Assembly: GCF_964275005.1 (NCBI RefSeq)
Contig: NC_092692.1
Location: forward strand, 16,089,006-16,153,005
Source: Diadema setosum
Lineage: Eukaryota; Echinodermata; Echinoidea; Diadematoida; Diadematidae
DNA length: 64,000 nt
Direction of reading: 5' to 3'
This document shows, piece after piece, positions 36,201 to 46,482 of this stretch. Under the pieces are notes generated by a model that saw nothing but the letters and a program-made list of their open reading frames with translations, searched no databases and was not told where the DNA came from. A program made the position numbers and the translations under genes. Position 1 is the first letter of the stretch; each line of letters starts with the position of its first letter.

Positions 36201-36448
36201 TCGTCGTCATCGTCGGACGAGGAGGACGACGAAGACGAGGAAGAGTCTTGCGCGAGTTTTCGCTTCACCTGCCCAACGATGCTAGCGGTGCGTGCTGGCA
36301 TTGTGCCTGGCGGCTTGGTGGACGTAGATGGCAGCAGACTAGGGGATTCCCCACCAATGGTTGAGTCGCTGCTGTCGCTGTCATCGCGTTCCTCCTTGAC
36401 ATCCACGGGCTCGGGGCGGGGAACAACGTCTGGTATCGGGGCCTCGAC
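33299..36448 (-). CDS. Polycomb CBX-family protein, large terminal exon (chromodomain not in this exon)
   Basis: 1049 codons from the splice acceptor to a TGA; residue numbers below count from Val at 36406, 14 codons into the exon. The C-terminus is a Pc box: WRPQ, then ILVTDVKMRDFTITIRESD and GFF (about 998-1033), the segment with which CBX proteins bind RING1/RING2 in PRC1. Before it, PLDLS (980-984) is a canonical CtBP-binding motif; CBX4 has a related PIDLR. The rest is low complexity: Ser run 55-64 and Asp 65-69, a strongly basic Lys/Val block (about 126-253) likely to bind nucleic acid and enter the nucleus, Pro/Ser (258-296), then a 9-residue repeat array (about 680-840). VKEE, IKTE and VKAE fit the SUMO consensus. 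Expected role: nuclear, PRC1 subunit reading H3K27me3 through an N-terminal chromodomain. That domain must come from upstream exons, not found here. The upstream frame ends at a stop exactly at the acceptor, so splicing is required. GTAAGT overlaps the stop (donor-like), but the Pc box normally ends the protein. Unusually long for a CBX protein (vertebrate ones about 250-560 residues). Confidence 0.85.
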   Translation of the reverse strand, partial: VEAPIPDVVPRPEPVDVKEERDDSDSSDSTIGGESPSLLPSTSTKPPGTMPARTASIVGQVKRKLAQDSSSSSSSSSSDDDDDVGPPVLRKEAPIKRLCGGFKAKSIPKVKRKSSTSSSAIAPNPAKAASSAIMPSGVVKSGKKIGKKKVKSKKKLLLKTKTKNPSPIVRVRIMRKTKKDGTIIRTKRVEHQDGTVTVIRLKPKDKKVKVKSKSKHSVVSKQHGTSAPKIKKKKKKIKTENGSVPKKVKVSKKKVKVKRKTKVKVKKQKPVTPPPPPHSLSRHSSTTSSSSTSSSSSSSSPSPLPPSSPHHSAHHTSSLVERPVKAEVVAEVVPATKHVAVKEPEPQKLGPIKIVIRSNSRSSEVDEKSPRRDRSPMGSHGHTMECSLISPTPDVPMPSIAEDAESKPSTVTAADRTEKSSDSSKSSSRHSSGSPPHKVAKYSDDSSSHSKRDSSAGSAEEKAENKTEHSTSSNSHKVDSTIAKPCNMKHAEKTTSVSSITSTSLSTTTTSQGKGNSDPIPSATKHDVKMPPKKEGSKTSNGIVEQIKLPTRPLVTRAVPRTVGAKTTTKTVEARTPLTHSESKTNPVKTKSISDGVPAAETLKAKQDVKSVSPSKETNASNNGTATHIEPNNNVMKIQEKRPQTVKEAVALHESSARSKSVDSITRTKTVDCHTRAKPVESNARPKPAEQITQPKSVDHNTTVKPVECTRIKPVESGTRIKPVESGTRIKPVESSTRVKPVESGTRAKPVEPGTRAKPVESSTRVKSVESGTRVKPVESSTRVKPVESGTRVKPVESSTRVKPVESGTRVKPVESSTRVKPVESGTRIKPVESSTRIKPVESGTRVKPVESGTRIKSTESTRPKPVESSARQKPIESGTRVKPVESSMRCKPPESAVRPKSVEPNASPKMVEPSAPPKPVEPSKRSIPFPPNARPKPFQPNSHPKPTPLTSTTIAKMDKAKPPSFVSHALRVPMPKTSLHVNTQRTALFADAPLDLSLKSPSAAAIKRELWRPQPEKFEKILVTDVKMRDFTITIRESDTAEGFFDSK
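33885..34329 (-). repeat. 27-bp coding tandem repeat (KPVES[S/G]TR[V/I])
   Basis: About 16 near-perfect 9-residue units lie inside the CBX exon, with decayed units for some 100 residues on either side (for example KPVESNARPKPAEQ and KSVEPNASPKMVEP). SST and SGT units alternate over much of the array. At DNA level this gives a 54-bp higher-order unit (GTACTCGACTCGACGGG against GTCCCCGACTCGACGGG on the plus strand). That pattern indicates recent expansion by dimers. The array keeps frame throughout. Confidence 0.92.
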
Positions 36449-36475
36449 CTACGAAGATGAAAATATTGAAAAAGG
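36449..36475 (-). other. 3' splice site of the CBX terminal exon
   Basis: Minus strand reads TTCAATATTTTCATCTTCGTAG before GTCGAGGCC, with AG at 36450-36449. The in-frame TAG at this point closes the reading frame upstream, so the exon begins at 36448, in phase 0 relative to the frame used. Confidence 0.7.
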
Positions 36476-37469
36476 TGACTCAAGTTAAAGAGTGGTCGTA
36501 TTTCCTTCTGTTCACAGATTATGAAGTAGGCAATCAGAGTGCATGTCTATGAAATCGAGAGGAAAAAAAGAACTAGCGAAAAATCTGAATAATAATTTCA
36601 TCAACACTATTGAGCAACCACATTATGCGGGGTTTTTTAACGTCAAATATGATCTGACGGCAAATTCTGCTTATTTAAATAAAGATCACACAGTCTTAAA
36701 CATCTTTATGATATCTTAGCAGAAGTAAAACGTTCATGCTTACTGCAATTTAACGCATTACTTCAATTGCATTATGTCCTCCTATAGGGTGAACATACAA
36801 TCCCTGGCACCTTTATTTGTCAGTTTTATCAAAAAACAAACAAACAGGAGATATATTTTGTATACATGTAATTACTTGTTGATTACTTGTTAATTAATTG
36901 TTTATCTGAAAATGCAAGTGAAATGTTCAATTGTACACTTTGACATGAGACAAAGTGTTTTATTCGTACATTGAACATTGAAGTGGAATGTATAATAAAA
37001 ATAAAATGTATGAAAGAAAGAAAGAACTAAAGAATATACAAAAATGTAGCCTACATGATAGTTCGACATGCGCAAGCGATGAAAAGGACAAGGAAAAGGG
37101 GATAGGGCTGACGTTCTGATAAGGGTTAGGAGGACCACTAATTGTACAGAAGTTGTATTTTTTTTTGTGACGTCACTCACAGCAAATGACTTCAGAATTA
37201 CTCTTTCAATTCTAAATCGACTGAGGGTGACTATGAGAAGTAAACACGCACACCGAAAATATCTGCAATTCATCAGGAAGCGATTTAAAAAAATGTAAAT
37301 GGGTATTGGTTGTACTTATGTTGGGTATGTCTATAAAGATTAGATTGTTTACAATCAACTCTGAAATGGTAAATTTTGCACAGCACTTTACATGCCCCTA
37401 AAGTCGTATGCCTGTCAGCGTGGCAGGATGAGGTGTTACGCAGCACCCCCACCCCCAAACACACATCCT
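36476..37469. other. Presumed CBX intron, no element recognised
   Basis: AT-rich DNA upstream (minus strand) of the CBX exon. I looked for a short chromodomain exon with a VKW.GW or WEP.EN codon pattern and saw none here. Confidence 0.4.
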
Positions 37470-37471
37470 TA

Positions 37472-37887
37472 CACACTAAAAAATAAAGGTTCAAAGTTGC
37501 ACCCTATTTGTCTCTATAGCAGCACCCTGGGGTGCACAATTGCACCTTTTATTATGCAAGTAGAAAATTAAATCTCTTAATATTTATTTTCGTACCTACA
37601 AAGATGCAGACATATCCATCAGAGCGTAAGTTTGATCTTGCAAGTAAAACCTTGGTACTCGTGGTCCAAATTTTCAATTCACAATGTATTAATGTTTATG
37701 GTGCATGTTTGTACCCTTGATTAGCACAAAACTGAGGTTGCAAATTCGCACCCCTGCAGGTTCAAAATTCAGCGTATTGCACCGCTAAGGGTGCAAATTG
37801 CTTATTGCGGTGCAAAGTTGCACCCTATAGGGTGGTTGTATAGCGACAATTTTGGGGTTCAAATTTAAACCCGTATTTCTTAGTGTG
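37472..37887. mobile_element. TA-flanked MITE, family D
   Basis: Termini are CACACTAAAAAATAAAGG and, inverted, CACACTAAGAAATACGGG, flanked by TA at 37470-37471 and 37888-37889. The TA duplication suggests Tc1/mariner-type mobilisation. Inside are repeated GGTGCAAAGTTGCACC-like palindromic words near both ends (TTGCACCC, GGGTGCA). About 416 bp, non-coding. Confidence 0.8.
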
Positions 37888-37889
37888 TA

Positions 37890-40850
37890 GAAACACTTCA
37901 TTTATAATTACACAATACACACCATTGGGTTCCCGAGTTACACTGTATAGGCCTTTGTTTTCATTCTCTATCTTTTCATTCTGAGTCCAATAATTTCTAT
38001 AATAGTAGGATATCAAGCAAAATTATACACTTTGTACACAATAATTATCCTTCGCAGAGACGAAAGGAAGAAGTTGATATTATCATAATTTTCCAAATCA
38101 GGTAATCTTATCCGTATTACAGCAGCAATGGTCAAGACCGGACAAAGAAAAAAGCAGCGTTAAATGTGCTGCGCCTTTTCATCGCGTTGAAATACAAGAC
38201 GCATCATGTGTGGGCAAAGAAAAACAACAATCGACAGACATCACGGGTCCGTACTCTTAAGGCACGACAGGAAAAGAAACGCCGATATGTATTTTTAGAC
38301 GCAGCATTCTGTGTTTGCCGCACGAAGAACAATCCCGTCTGAATACACGGAGCGCCAAATTATGGATATATGCATTATGCAGAGAGCGCACTGTGCAGTC
38401 CTCGTTAGCTAGAATACATCGCTATATTGTGCAGAAATTCTGGAGGTTTTGTGATACGACGAGATGATATAAAAAAAGGTAGAGCGTGCTTGGAGTCTAT
38501 AGAGTTTATGGAGAGGTCGATTTATATATAAGCGGATTGTTTTCGCAAGCCTATGTGAATGCAGAGAATTTTGCGGTAAAATCACTTAATCGACCACTCG
38601 TTAAGCAGTCGGCGTGCGCCGCTGAATGGTAATTACGCGGTAACGAGCGATCTTTCCCCGCCGGACTTCGGCAGGGCGCTAATCACATCACCGCTAGTTC
38701 GGCTTCCCGCGCGCGTTTTAGATTACAGCGTATTGGCCGTACACGTATACGTTCCTCCTGCACAGCACGAAATGGAGAGAGTTTGGGAGGAAGACAGAGA
38801 GTAAAAGAGAGAAAACAGCAGAATAGACGATAAAAATAAAGACAAAGAATACGAGCGGCTACACAATGTACCCACTCCACGTAGCGTTGGCAAGGCGAGA
38901 AATTTGCGACTGCTGAATGCTGTCTGCAGCTCGAATCCGTATCAACGTTTGTATGTTTCCTATCAGCAACGCAACGGGAGGGGACGTACGAAGCACATGT
39001 ACAGACACTGACCAGGGAGGTGGAGCACTGACAGAGCAGATGCAAACCAGCGTAAGCGCTGTTTGATACTGTGTGAACGCGTTCTGGCGGCCATGTTAAA
39101 ACAACCGTTGAATTATCAGAATTACGTGTACCCCACGGCTCGCAAGGGCAATGTTTTCAGTTCACAAACTTTTGTCGCTTCCTGCAATACCCCACTGCCC
39201 TTGATAGCCAGTCTTAAAGCATCACAAACCATCAAAGTGAAAAACCGAGAAGAGCTGTAGACCGCCCAGAGTTAAACTAACAGAGGACTAGAAGATTCAC
39301 ACGCTATTTTTTACCATTTTTTTTCTCTTTCTTTCTTTTGAAAACGTTTTGAGTTATTGTTCTAATGGTAGGAAAATGAGAACTAGTTTGGACCTAGGAC
39401 CTATCTCTGTCTGTGGTATGGTAAGCCAAACATGACGGTATATCATTCATCAGCCATGGCATGATATCATTCTCCAGTGCGACTCGAAGAAAACTCACAT
39501 ACCAACATTTTATTAATGATAATAGAGTGTGTTTGTGTTTGTGCGTAATAGAACAGATAAGGCACTCTCTGTAAGTGACGTCAGAATCACGTGACCAGAA
39601 TGGCTTCAGTTGATACAAAATTACAATGTATATGTGAAATGTTGTAACTTATTTTCATGCCGGTTCGCCCTTTCCTGAAACCTTGACTGATCTGTTGTTT
39701 TGATTTCATCTCTATCACTCAAACTAATTTTCTCCTTTCGGTAAATGTCCTTGCCAGATATACAGCAACAGCAACATGTGCATCTCCCGGAGCTGCCTAT
39801 TTCACCAAATCATACTAAAAATTCCCCCAATCTTTCCGGAGTGTGGGGCAAAATACACATGTATTGTATTTGTAATGTCACCCTGCCAACATTTCACATT
39901 ACTGACAGTCAACATGCGCCGAGGTGTATAACTTTTAACAGAGGCCACCCCGAATAATCGTCGTTTATCACAGTGCTGCGGCGACAATTTTCACAGCAGT
40001 AAATACACTACAACGAGTATTCTCGACCGTTCTCACTAGGAGACCAAAAACATCCTTTAAAATTACAACAATAAAGGTGTTTTGGTACATTCAATGGTTT
40101 TCCAGCTGACTGTTCATTTGAGAATATTGGTGAAGTCGCATGTTTGGGAATTTAAGTAAAAATAGAATGACGTCAGATTCACACCTTTTCCGTTGAAAAG
40201 AATTTCAGACTTAGAGGGAGGTTTTCAAAAAGGGGGCGTTGCTAATTGCGCCATTTCGGTTAAATCAATCAAGGGAATTAAAGGGGGTGGTGACACCCCC
40301 CCCCCCTTCTCTTTGTGGTCAAGGGATACAGGGAAATGGGGGATGGGGCTCACTCATCGGATGTTTTCGTATAAAATTGTGGCGGTTTTCATCTTTGATT
40401 TCTGTGTAGGTGTATGTGTGTTTGTGAATGTTTTTGTTCAAGTGCGTCTGTGTGCGGGTGTGTGTGTGAATGACATGGATTCATTGAAGGATGCCATGAG
40501 AAGGCCATTAATCCCTAAACTCATCCATTTCCGTGCATGCCGGAAATCCCTCCAAAGTTCTCATCAATATGACCGTGCGAAGGACAAAAATGGTTTAAGA
40601 GGGATTGTCGTCTTCCGAAACCATTCGTCCGAGCCAGATGTTTCTCCGAGAACTTCGCGCCACATAGCGATACCGCAAACATACAACACAAAATCAATCG
40701 AATGACACAATCATGCCGCCTTCATACGTGTAATTCCCCGCCAAACATTGGACTTTCCGCGCGTACACTCTGCGGATCCCTCCCTGTCCTCTATGCGCCT
40801 CGTCCAGCCAAAGTGTTTTTGTGTCAAATGTTTGCCGATATTACACATCG
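37890..40850. other. No gene recognised; CpG-richer stretch at 38.6-39.1 kb
   Basis: Mostly unique DNA. 38590-38760 is CpG-rich (for example CCCGCGCGCG near 38706). Open frames at 38683-39045 (minus) and 40193-40705 (plus) show no domain and no splice support. A long C run is at about 40296-40307. Confidence 0.4.
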
Positions 40851-40852
40851 CC

Positions 40853-40866
40853 GTTGCCATGCCAAC
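40853..40866. promoter_or_regulatory. X-box-like RFX site
   Basis: GTTGCCATGCCAAC differs at one base from the palindromic RFX X-box GTTGCCATGGCAAC. A lone match of this quality is unusual, but no gene start is identified beside it, so function is an inference. Confidence 0.3.
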
Positions 40867-41006
40867 GGTTACATCTCGTCCGTGCGTGTATCAATGAGCG
40901 TGGCATCTTCCGTTCACCCTCTACACACGATTCTTCGCCGAGCTCTTCGTCGACACTTTGTATAGCTCAGCAACCTCTCGTCTCGGCACACAATTCTTTT
41001 TTAATT

Positions 41007-41060
41007 CAATCTTTTTTTTTTCAATCTTTTTTTTTTTTTTTTTTTTTTTTTGGGGGGGGC
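41007..41060. repeat. Poly-T and poly-G tract
   Basis: Two T runs separated by CAATC, ending in GGGGGGGG. Possibly the reversed poly(A) tail of a retrocopy, but no body is recognisable. Confidence 0.7.
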
Positions 41061-41279
41061 TGTATTCTGTTTCTTCTCGTTTCCCGTATGAGCCCTCTAT
41101 AGTGACCTCCCATGTTTTTCATCATCTGCCCTCCGTGTATACATCTCCACCCGATCTAACGCATCTCTATCTCTCTCTCTCTTCTCCCCAAATATCGCTT
41201 GTCTGCTCCTCTCCTGCCTACGATATTTTCATCTGTCGTGTTATAGATGTACTGTATAATATGAATATGATATAAATAT

Positions 41280-41365
41280 ATACATATATTATATCTCTAA
41301 TGTATATGTTTTTATTCATCTATCTATATTTTTATATCTATCTATTTACAAGAAATAATAATAAT
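41280..41365. repeat. AT-rich TATA/TCTA low-complexity stretch
   Basis: Short TATA, ATCT and AATA words without a clean unit. Confidence 0.6.
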
Positions 41366-42051
41366 CATAAATGCCCTTCTGGTTAACACGCCTAATTCTC
41401 ACTCCCTGACGCTGTGCGAAATACCAAGCTTTTGTTGTACAAGACTTGTAATTGAATATTCCATCTACTCCGTCGGTTTCTCAGCCCATAAAACGCCTGC
41501 CAGCTTTTTCGCGCCAATGCCAGAGCGATGTTCCATTAGCAACAACGCCTCGTTACAAGGAGCTTGTTTGGAGCTTCCTGCTCGTAACATCCCTGACGCG
41601 GGAAGATCGAAAGAGATGCCTGTTGTCTGCTGTGGGCTATTTTTCGTCACACACAGAGTATTATACTAGCGGCGGGATGACAGTACCATGGAAAGGGGGG
41701 GGGGGGGGGGTAGGGTTTCCCATCCTATAACTCGCCTACCGAATGGTGTGACTCCTCAAGAGGGCGCCGACTCGAGTATGAATTTATTATTCAATTCCAC
41801 AATAAAGAATAGAAATCTCCTACAATTATATTTTAAAAAAGCAAACGAGTAAAGGATTCATCTTTCACATAGGACATTGTGTTTTCATAAGCGTGACAAA
41901 AATGGTAGTAATCCTACCTACAAGCAAATCTTGGGAATCTGTATCAGTATTGCGTCGAATGGCTGGCACGGCTAGAGTAAAGAATTCTTTTCTACTACGA
42001 ATTGTTGTAAAGTTCCCATCTACAGAGGGCAGCACTCAGACGTAGACAACT

Positions 42052-42351
42052 CTTTAAAAATTCGTAACTTCTGAACGGGTTGCAGGGGCGGATCCAGGAA
42101 TTCCGTAAAGGGGAGGCGCTTTTACAAACTTAAAGCGGGGAGCGCACGCGCCCCCCCTCACGGTTTGTTCTTTTAATTTCTTTTGTTTTAACAAAAAATA
42201 AAGAGGGGGCGCACTCCCGGTGCTCCCCCCTCCGGATCCGCCACTGGGTTGTCCGATTTCCCCCAAACCTTTTTGCAGAGTGTTTTACTCTTCCTTCTGC
42301 GTTTTGGAAGACGTATATTACATGCAGTGTTTGAGGTAACTTTCCCTTTAA
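42052..42351 (+). mobile_element. Right arm of a TTAA MITE-like element, split by a nested insertion
   Basis: Removing 42083-42251 joins AATTCGTAACTTCTGAACGG and GTTGTCCGATTTCCCCCAAA into a sequence laid out like the right arm of family A (AAAATTCATAACTTTTGC, then CAATTTTCTTCAAAC). It ends CTTTCCCTTTAA, with TTAA at 42348-42351. The left arm is not visible. It looks like a related but separate family. Confidence 0.45.
42083..42246. mobile_element. Small MITE, family E, with 5-bp target duplication
   Basis: Ends are CAGGGGCGGATCCAGG and, inverted, CAGTGGCGGATCCGGA. Flanking direct repeats GGTTG lie at 42078-42082 and 42247-42251. Only 164 bp, so it cannot encode a transposase. The terminal motif CAG.GGCGGATCC is one I associate with widespread short animal DNA elements, but I do not assign a superfamily. 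Confidence 0.8.
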
Positions 42352-42777
42352 ATGGTTACTTGGGCTATTTCTGTTTCGAGGAGACACCTTCGATTGTCAC
42401 AGAAAAATGAAAGAAAATGAAGGAACGCTTTCTTTAAAAACAGGGGTGTCACGAGGGCCTTTTGATAAACTCAGAGTTTCAAATGTCCGAAGTTTGTTTT
42501 TGTTTTTGTTTTTATTACGTCGACTCATAAATTGGTAGAAATGGGAGAGGAGTTACAGGTTGCAGTGAAGAAGCCGCCAAATAATAATAATATTTATATT
42601 TCTCTTGGCTGTGATAAACGAGAGTAAAGTCAGATGACTGGACTGGTGCAGGTTACATAAGAATCAGGCAGTGTGGGACAGTTCCAGGGAATCTTGACAT
42701 TTTACATGGGTTTACGAAGCAGTGACATAAATCGCAACCAGAATGCAACTTGAAGGAGGCCATGGTATCACAATCTC

Positions 42778-43247
42778 TTAAAGGGAAGGTAAACCCAAAA
42801 AGCAATGTGGATTGAGTGAAAGCAGCAACATTAGTAGAATACATCAGTGAAAGTTTGAGGAAAATCGGACAATCGATGCAAAAGTTATGAATTTTTAAAG
42901 TTTTGGTGTTGGAACCGCTGGACGAGGAGACTACTAGAGGTTATGACGTATGAGTGGACAACAATACCAAGAAAATATAAAGAAAATTCTACAAATATCC
43001 ACTTTTCATGAAAATTGGAAAAGTGGATATTTGTAGAATTTTCTTTATATTTTCTTGGTATTGTTGTCCACTCATACGTCATAACCTCTAGTAGTCTCCT
43101 CGTCCAGCGGTTCCAACACCAAAACTTTAAAAATTCATAACTTTTGCATCGATTGCCCAATTTTCTTCAAACTTTCACTGATGTGTTCTACTAATGTTGC
43201 TGCTTTCACTCAATCCACATTGCTCTTGGGGTTTATCTTCCCTTTAA
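42778..43247. mobile_element. Complete palindromic TTAA MITE, family A, copy 2
   Basis: 470 bp bounded by TTAA at each end (42778-42781, 43244-43247), starting AGGGAAGGTAAACCC. Almost the whole element is one inverted repeat of about 230 bp per arm, folding around a short centre near 43010-43018 (TTTTCATGAAAA, then TTGGAAAAG). The arms differ at only a few positions, so the copy is young or maintained by conversion. No coding capacity. Confidence 0.95.
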
Positions 43248-43249
43248 AG

Positions 43250-44480
43250 GATCTCTGCAGTGCAACTGCGCGTTTATTTGTTCTGATTCATGATACCCTC
43301 AAAACGTCGCTAATGTGCCCAACGGACTATCTAAATACGCGCCATATATTTCATAATAATAATTTCTATACTCTTTTTCTTCAGATTACTTGGATACGCC
43401 CACAAAAAAAAAACAACAACACCACCCAACCTTCAAAGCCACGACTCTGCTAGTAGACATCATCTGCCAGTCATTGCTAAAGTGCTCCTATGATTAATAA
43501 AAGACGTTGGAATGCACCTTCTAGATTGAGCACAACTTGCATAATCTATGTCCATGTTTATAATTAACAAAAGATATTACCGGGAAACGTGCAAGTTTCG
43601 TGCATTCTATTGTCTCTTGTTAATCATATTAGTACCTAGCAGTGATTGATAAATGAGGTCACTGGCAGAATTTTTATTCGGAAGGTTTTTGTAGGTGTAT
43701 TAAAGTAGTTTGAAGAAAAATAGTAGCAATATCATTAAAAAAAGGTATAGCACGTATTTGATATTCTTCTGGCCATGTAAGTGATGATCAGGGTATTACG
43801 ATTCAATACAAGTCAACATGCATGTGCACGGCATAGTTCCTTTAATTAATGTCCGTATTTTGAGTAATTCATCCGATTTTTGATCAATTTTTCACTGTTG
43901 TACGCGGAAAAATATACTCTTTCTTATCAGACTAACTTTGAACTGGTCCAGAAAACAGAAATCTTCCCTGAATGTCCCTCATTACTTGGTATGAAATGAT
44001 ACTAAGATGTGTCTTTCGCATCAGAATATCGCAGTAATCTATAATAACGATGACTTCCAAGAGGAAATTAGTTGCTAGATTAACGAACAAAGCATGATTT
44101 CATAATAACGCGTTGTTGACACCAATATCACTACTCGTTGATATCATGTGACACATCAAACCTCCATTTTAAAAAAAAAATGAAATTCTGAGTTCAATTT
44201 TGAAGGAGACGTACTCTCTTAATCTGCTTCCCCTGATCTTTTCACAGAGATGGGTATAGAGTGCCCTCTCAGATATCCCGATGCTCTATCAATCATGCAC
44301 CAAAGCCATCTTGGACATCATGTGGCCACAAACATTCACTCTATTGTATCCTTTGGCCTAACACAATTATACACAATCGATCACAGTCTTCAGAAATTCC
44401 ACCACCTCATCACAATATCTCTCTTCCTCCCTTCCTCCATCTCTCTTTCTTCTCTCGCCGTCTTGTTAACCTTTATCTTT
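43250..44480. other. No feature recognised
   Basis: AT-rich unique DNA with short poly-A runs (43405-43415, 44170-44180). A CT-rich block is at 44410-44465. Confidence 0.45.
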
Positions 44481-44483
44481 CTT

Positions 44484-44848
44484 TTAACGGCATTATTACC
44501 ATTTGCAGATGAAACAAAAAACCCAACTTCAGTGCTTCAAAACGGTTAAAAATTGTGACTTGGGAATAGAAGCAACCGATGTAAAAATGTTAATCAATAT
44601 AATCAATGTTAAGTATTGTTAATTCTACAAAATGTGGATAATATTTTTTTTTTGTTTAAAATAAACTGTCTACAGTTATATGGTTTACTGAGAAAATAAT
44701 AATATCTCCTTATATTTTAGGCTTCTTTGCGAAATTTTCACATGGTAGGATGTTTTGCGATACACCTGACCGACACATACATCAAATTTGATAACTCGAA
44801 CATTAATTTTTTTAAATCACTGCTCCAAATGGTAAACAGTACCTTTAA
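44484..44848. mobile_element. TTAA MITE, family B, copy 2
   Basis: 365 bp between TTAA at 44484-44487 and 44845-44848. Terminal inverted repeats of about 20 bp: left reads AACGGCATTATTACCATTTG, right inverted AAAGGTACTGTTTACCATTTG. The interior is shared with copies at 26505 and 56857. Uninterrupted. Confidence 0.88.
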
Positions 44849-45299
44849 AATCGATATTAGCACAACATGGATTTCACTATCTATTTCAGGTCAGGCATTT
44901 AGTTATTTAGCTTTACATAATGATTGTTCAAGGGTCACGACATGAATCACCGAGATTACAACGGGCTGAGCTCTAAAACGCGTGCTTATATCTCATGCAG
45001 AACAATGACGGCAATGTCTCATGTTCAATGTTGAAATCGATCGACATGAATTTGCCTTCACTCTTTCTATAGCACATGATACAATCGGTGAACACTGTGT
45101 AGGCCCGTAGGATGTTATGTACACTCTGTCTGCACTGCGATGCACAAACAACCCTCGCCATCAATACCAACGCCGAGAAACCTCGCCACTTGAGATTCTA
45201 GCACGTTTGCATGACAGTCGCATACATTACGTGGGTGCTGACACTGTCTCGCACACCGACAACTTTCACTCGATTGCACTGAACGGAAATAACAGGTGA

Positions 45300-45810
45300 A
45301 CTTGAACTCGCGCTGCATTATGGGTACATGACGCAGCACGACGAGCCCGGTTTTTTTCCCCCACGCAGCCAGCGCAGCGGCGGTGCTCGAATTCTGCCGG
45401 CGAGCCACCCGCGACCCTAGCCAGAAGTCATGGCGGCCTTGCCAATGTCTTCACGGTCCACAGAGGTCGAACGTTGTGCGACCGCTAATCACACGCAGCC
45501 TATCGAGACAACAATGGCCATCGACCCACTCGCTATGACTGTGTTCGCCGGGCGGAGCCGGCTTGGTGTTCGGTTAGCAGTGATACCCCGAACGTTGGCA
45601 CATTGCGCGTTTCAAACTCATCTGCGATTCGAGTTTCTCAATACGTCGATGTTCTAATGTTACTACGAAATACATGAAAGAACAGAAGCCAATATTATTC
45701 ATCTCGTGATTTAATACCGGCACATACTGCAGGCAATGAAACCACAAGATGTTAGATTTATAGCCCGTTAAAAGACTTGTACCAGTGAATAGGCTTACGC
45801 ATGCGCGAAG
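45300..45810. promoter_or_regulatory. CpG-rich region with YY1- and NRF1-like sites
   Basis: Raised CpG from 45305 to 45580. GTCATGGCGGCC at 45427-45438 resembles a YY1 element or a Kozak start, and CGCATGCGCG at 45799-45808 resembles an NRF1 site. The ATG at 45430 opens a 75-codon frame with no known domain. This could be a promoter for an unseen gene or for the CBX gene on the minus strand. Composition and motifs are the only evidence. Confidence 0.25.
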
Positions 45811-46414
45811 ACATTGCATATAAGAATTTCATTTCACCATACGCAGCACAGTACTCTCTGACTCGAATGTGAAAGTCTCATATCACGCTGTTCTTACATT
45901 TTCAGGCATTTCCTCTTTCAGTATGAACTTATGACAAAACGATTGTAATCATACTATGTATAGTTATGCTGGGGCTACATAAATTCCCTCGCTCTGTTGC
46001 AGCGTTTTGGAACAAAATGGTGATATACCAGTCCAAACGACCGACAGCCTCATTTTGATAATCGTAGTGCTGCATGGTATCTTTATGTCAGCCATCTCGA
46101 GCCTTTTTATGACATCCATTTCTGTGATACAGCATGAAAAAATAATGCACTCCCTCAATTTACGAGGTACATCGTTGGGCAACGGAACTCAAATATTGGT
46201 TAAAGAGTGTGGAATACCTGTATTTCTGGGTCACGAAATGCAGCCATTACATGAACCAGATGGATGCAGTTCTGGCAGAAATTTCAGCCTTAATTTTTCG
46301 TGGATCTCTTGTCTGAGTGAGAGTTACGTGCTGTTGTCATTCTGTTTAGATTTGTTTAGGATTTTAGGTGGTTTTTCATGACAATCAGAACAGCGTGATT
46401 AATTAGTACAGTAA

Positions 46415-46482
46415 AACAACAACAACAACAAACAAACAAACAAACAAACAAACAAACAAACACACAAACAAACAAACAAACA
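46415..46482. repeat. (CAAA)n microsatellite
   Basis: CAA then CAAA units over about 65 bp. Confidence 0.95.

Noticed and set aside
38683..39045. 120-codon minus-strand frame upstream of CBX
   Set aside because: Cys- and Ser-rich but no pattern of a chromodomain or zinc finger; no splice sites that link it to the CBX exon.
40193..40705. 170-codon plus-strand frame
   Set aside because: Partly a TG-rich low-complexity translation; no domain and no splice support.
45430..45657. 75-codon frame with a good Kozak-like start (GTCATGGCGG)
   Set aside because: No domain and no donor site that I trust. Kept only as part of a possible promoter region.
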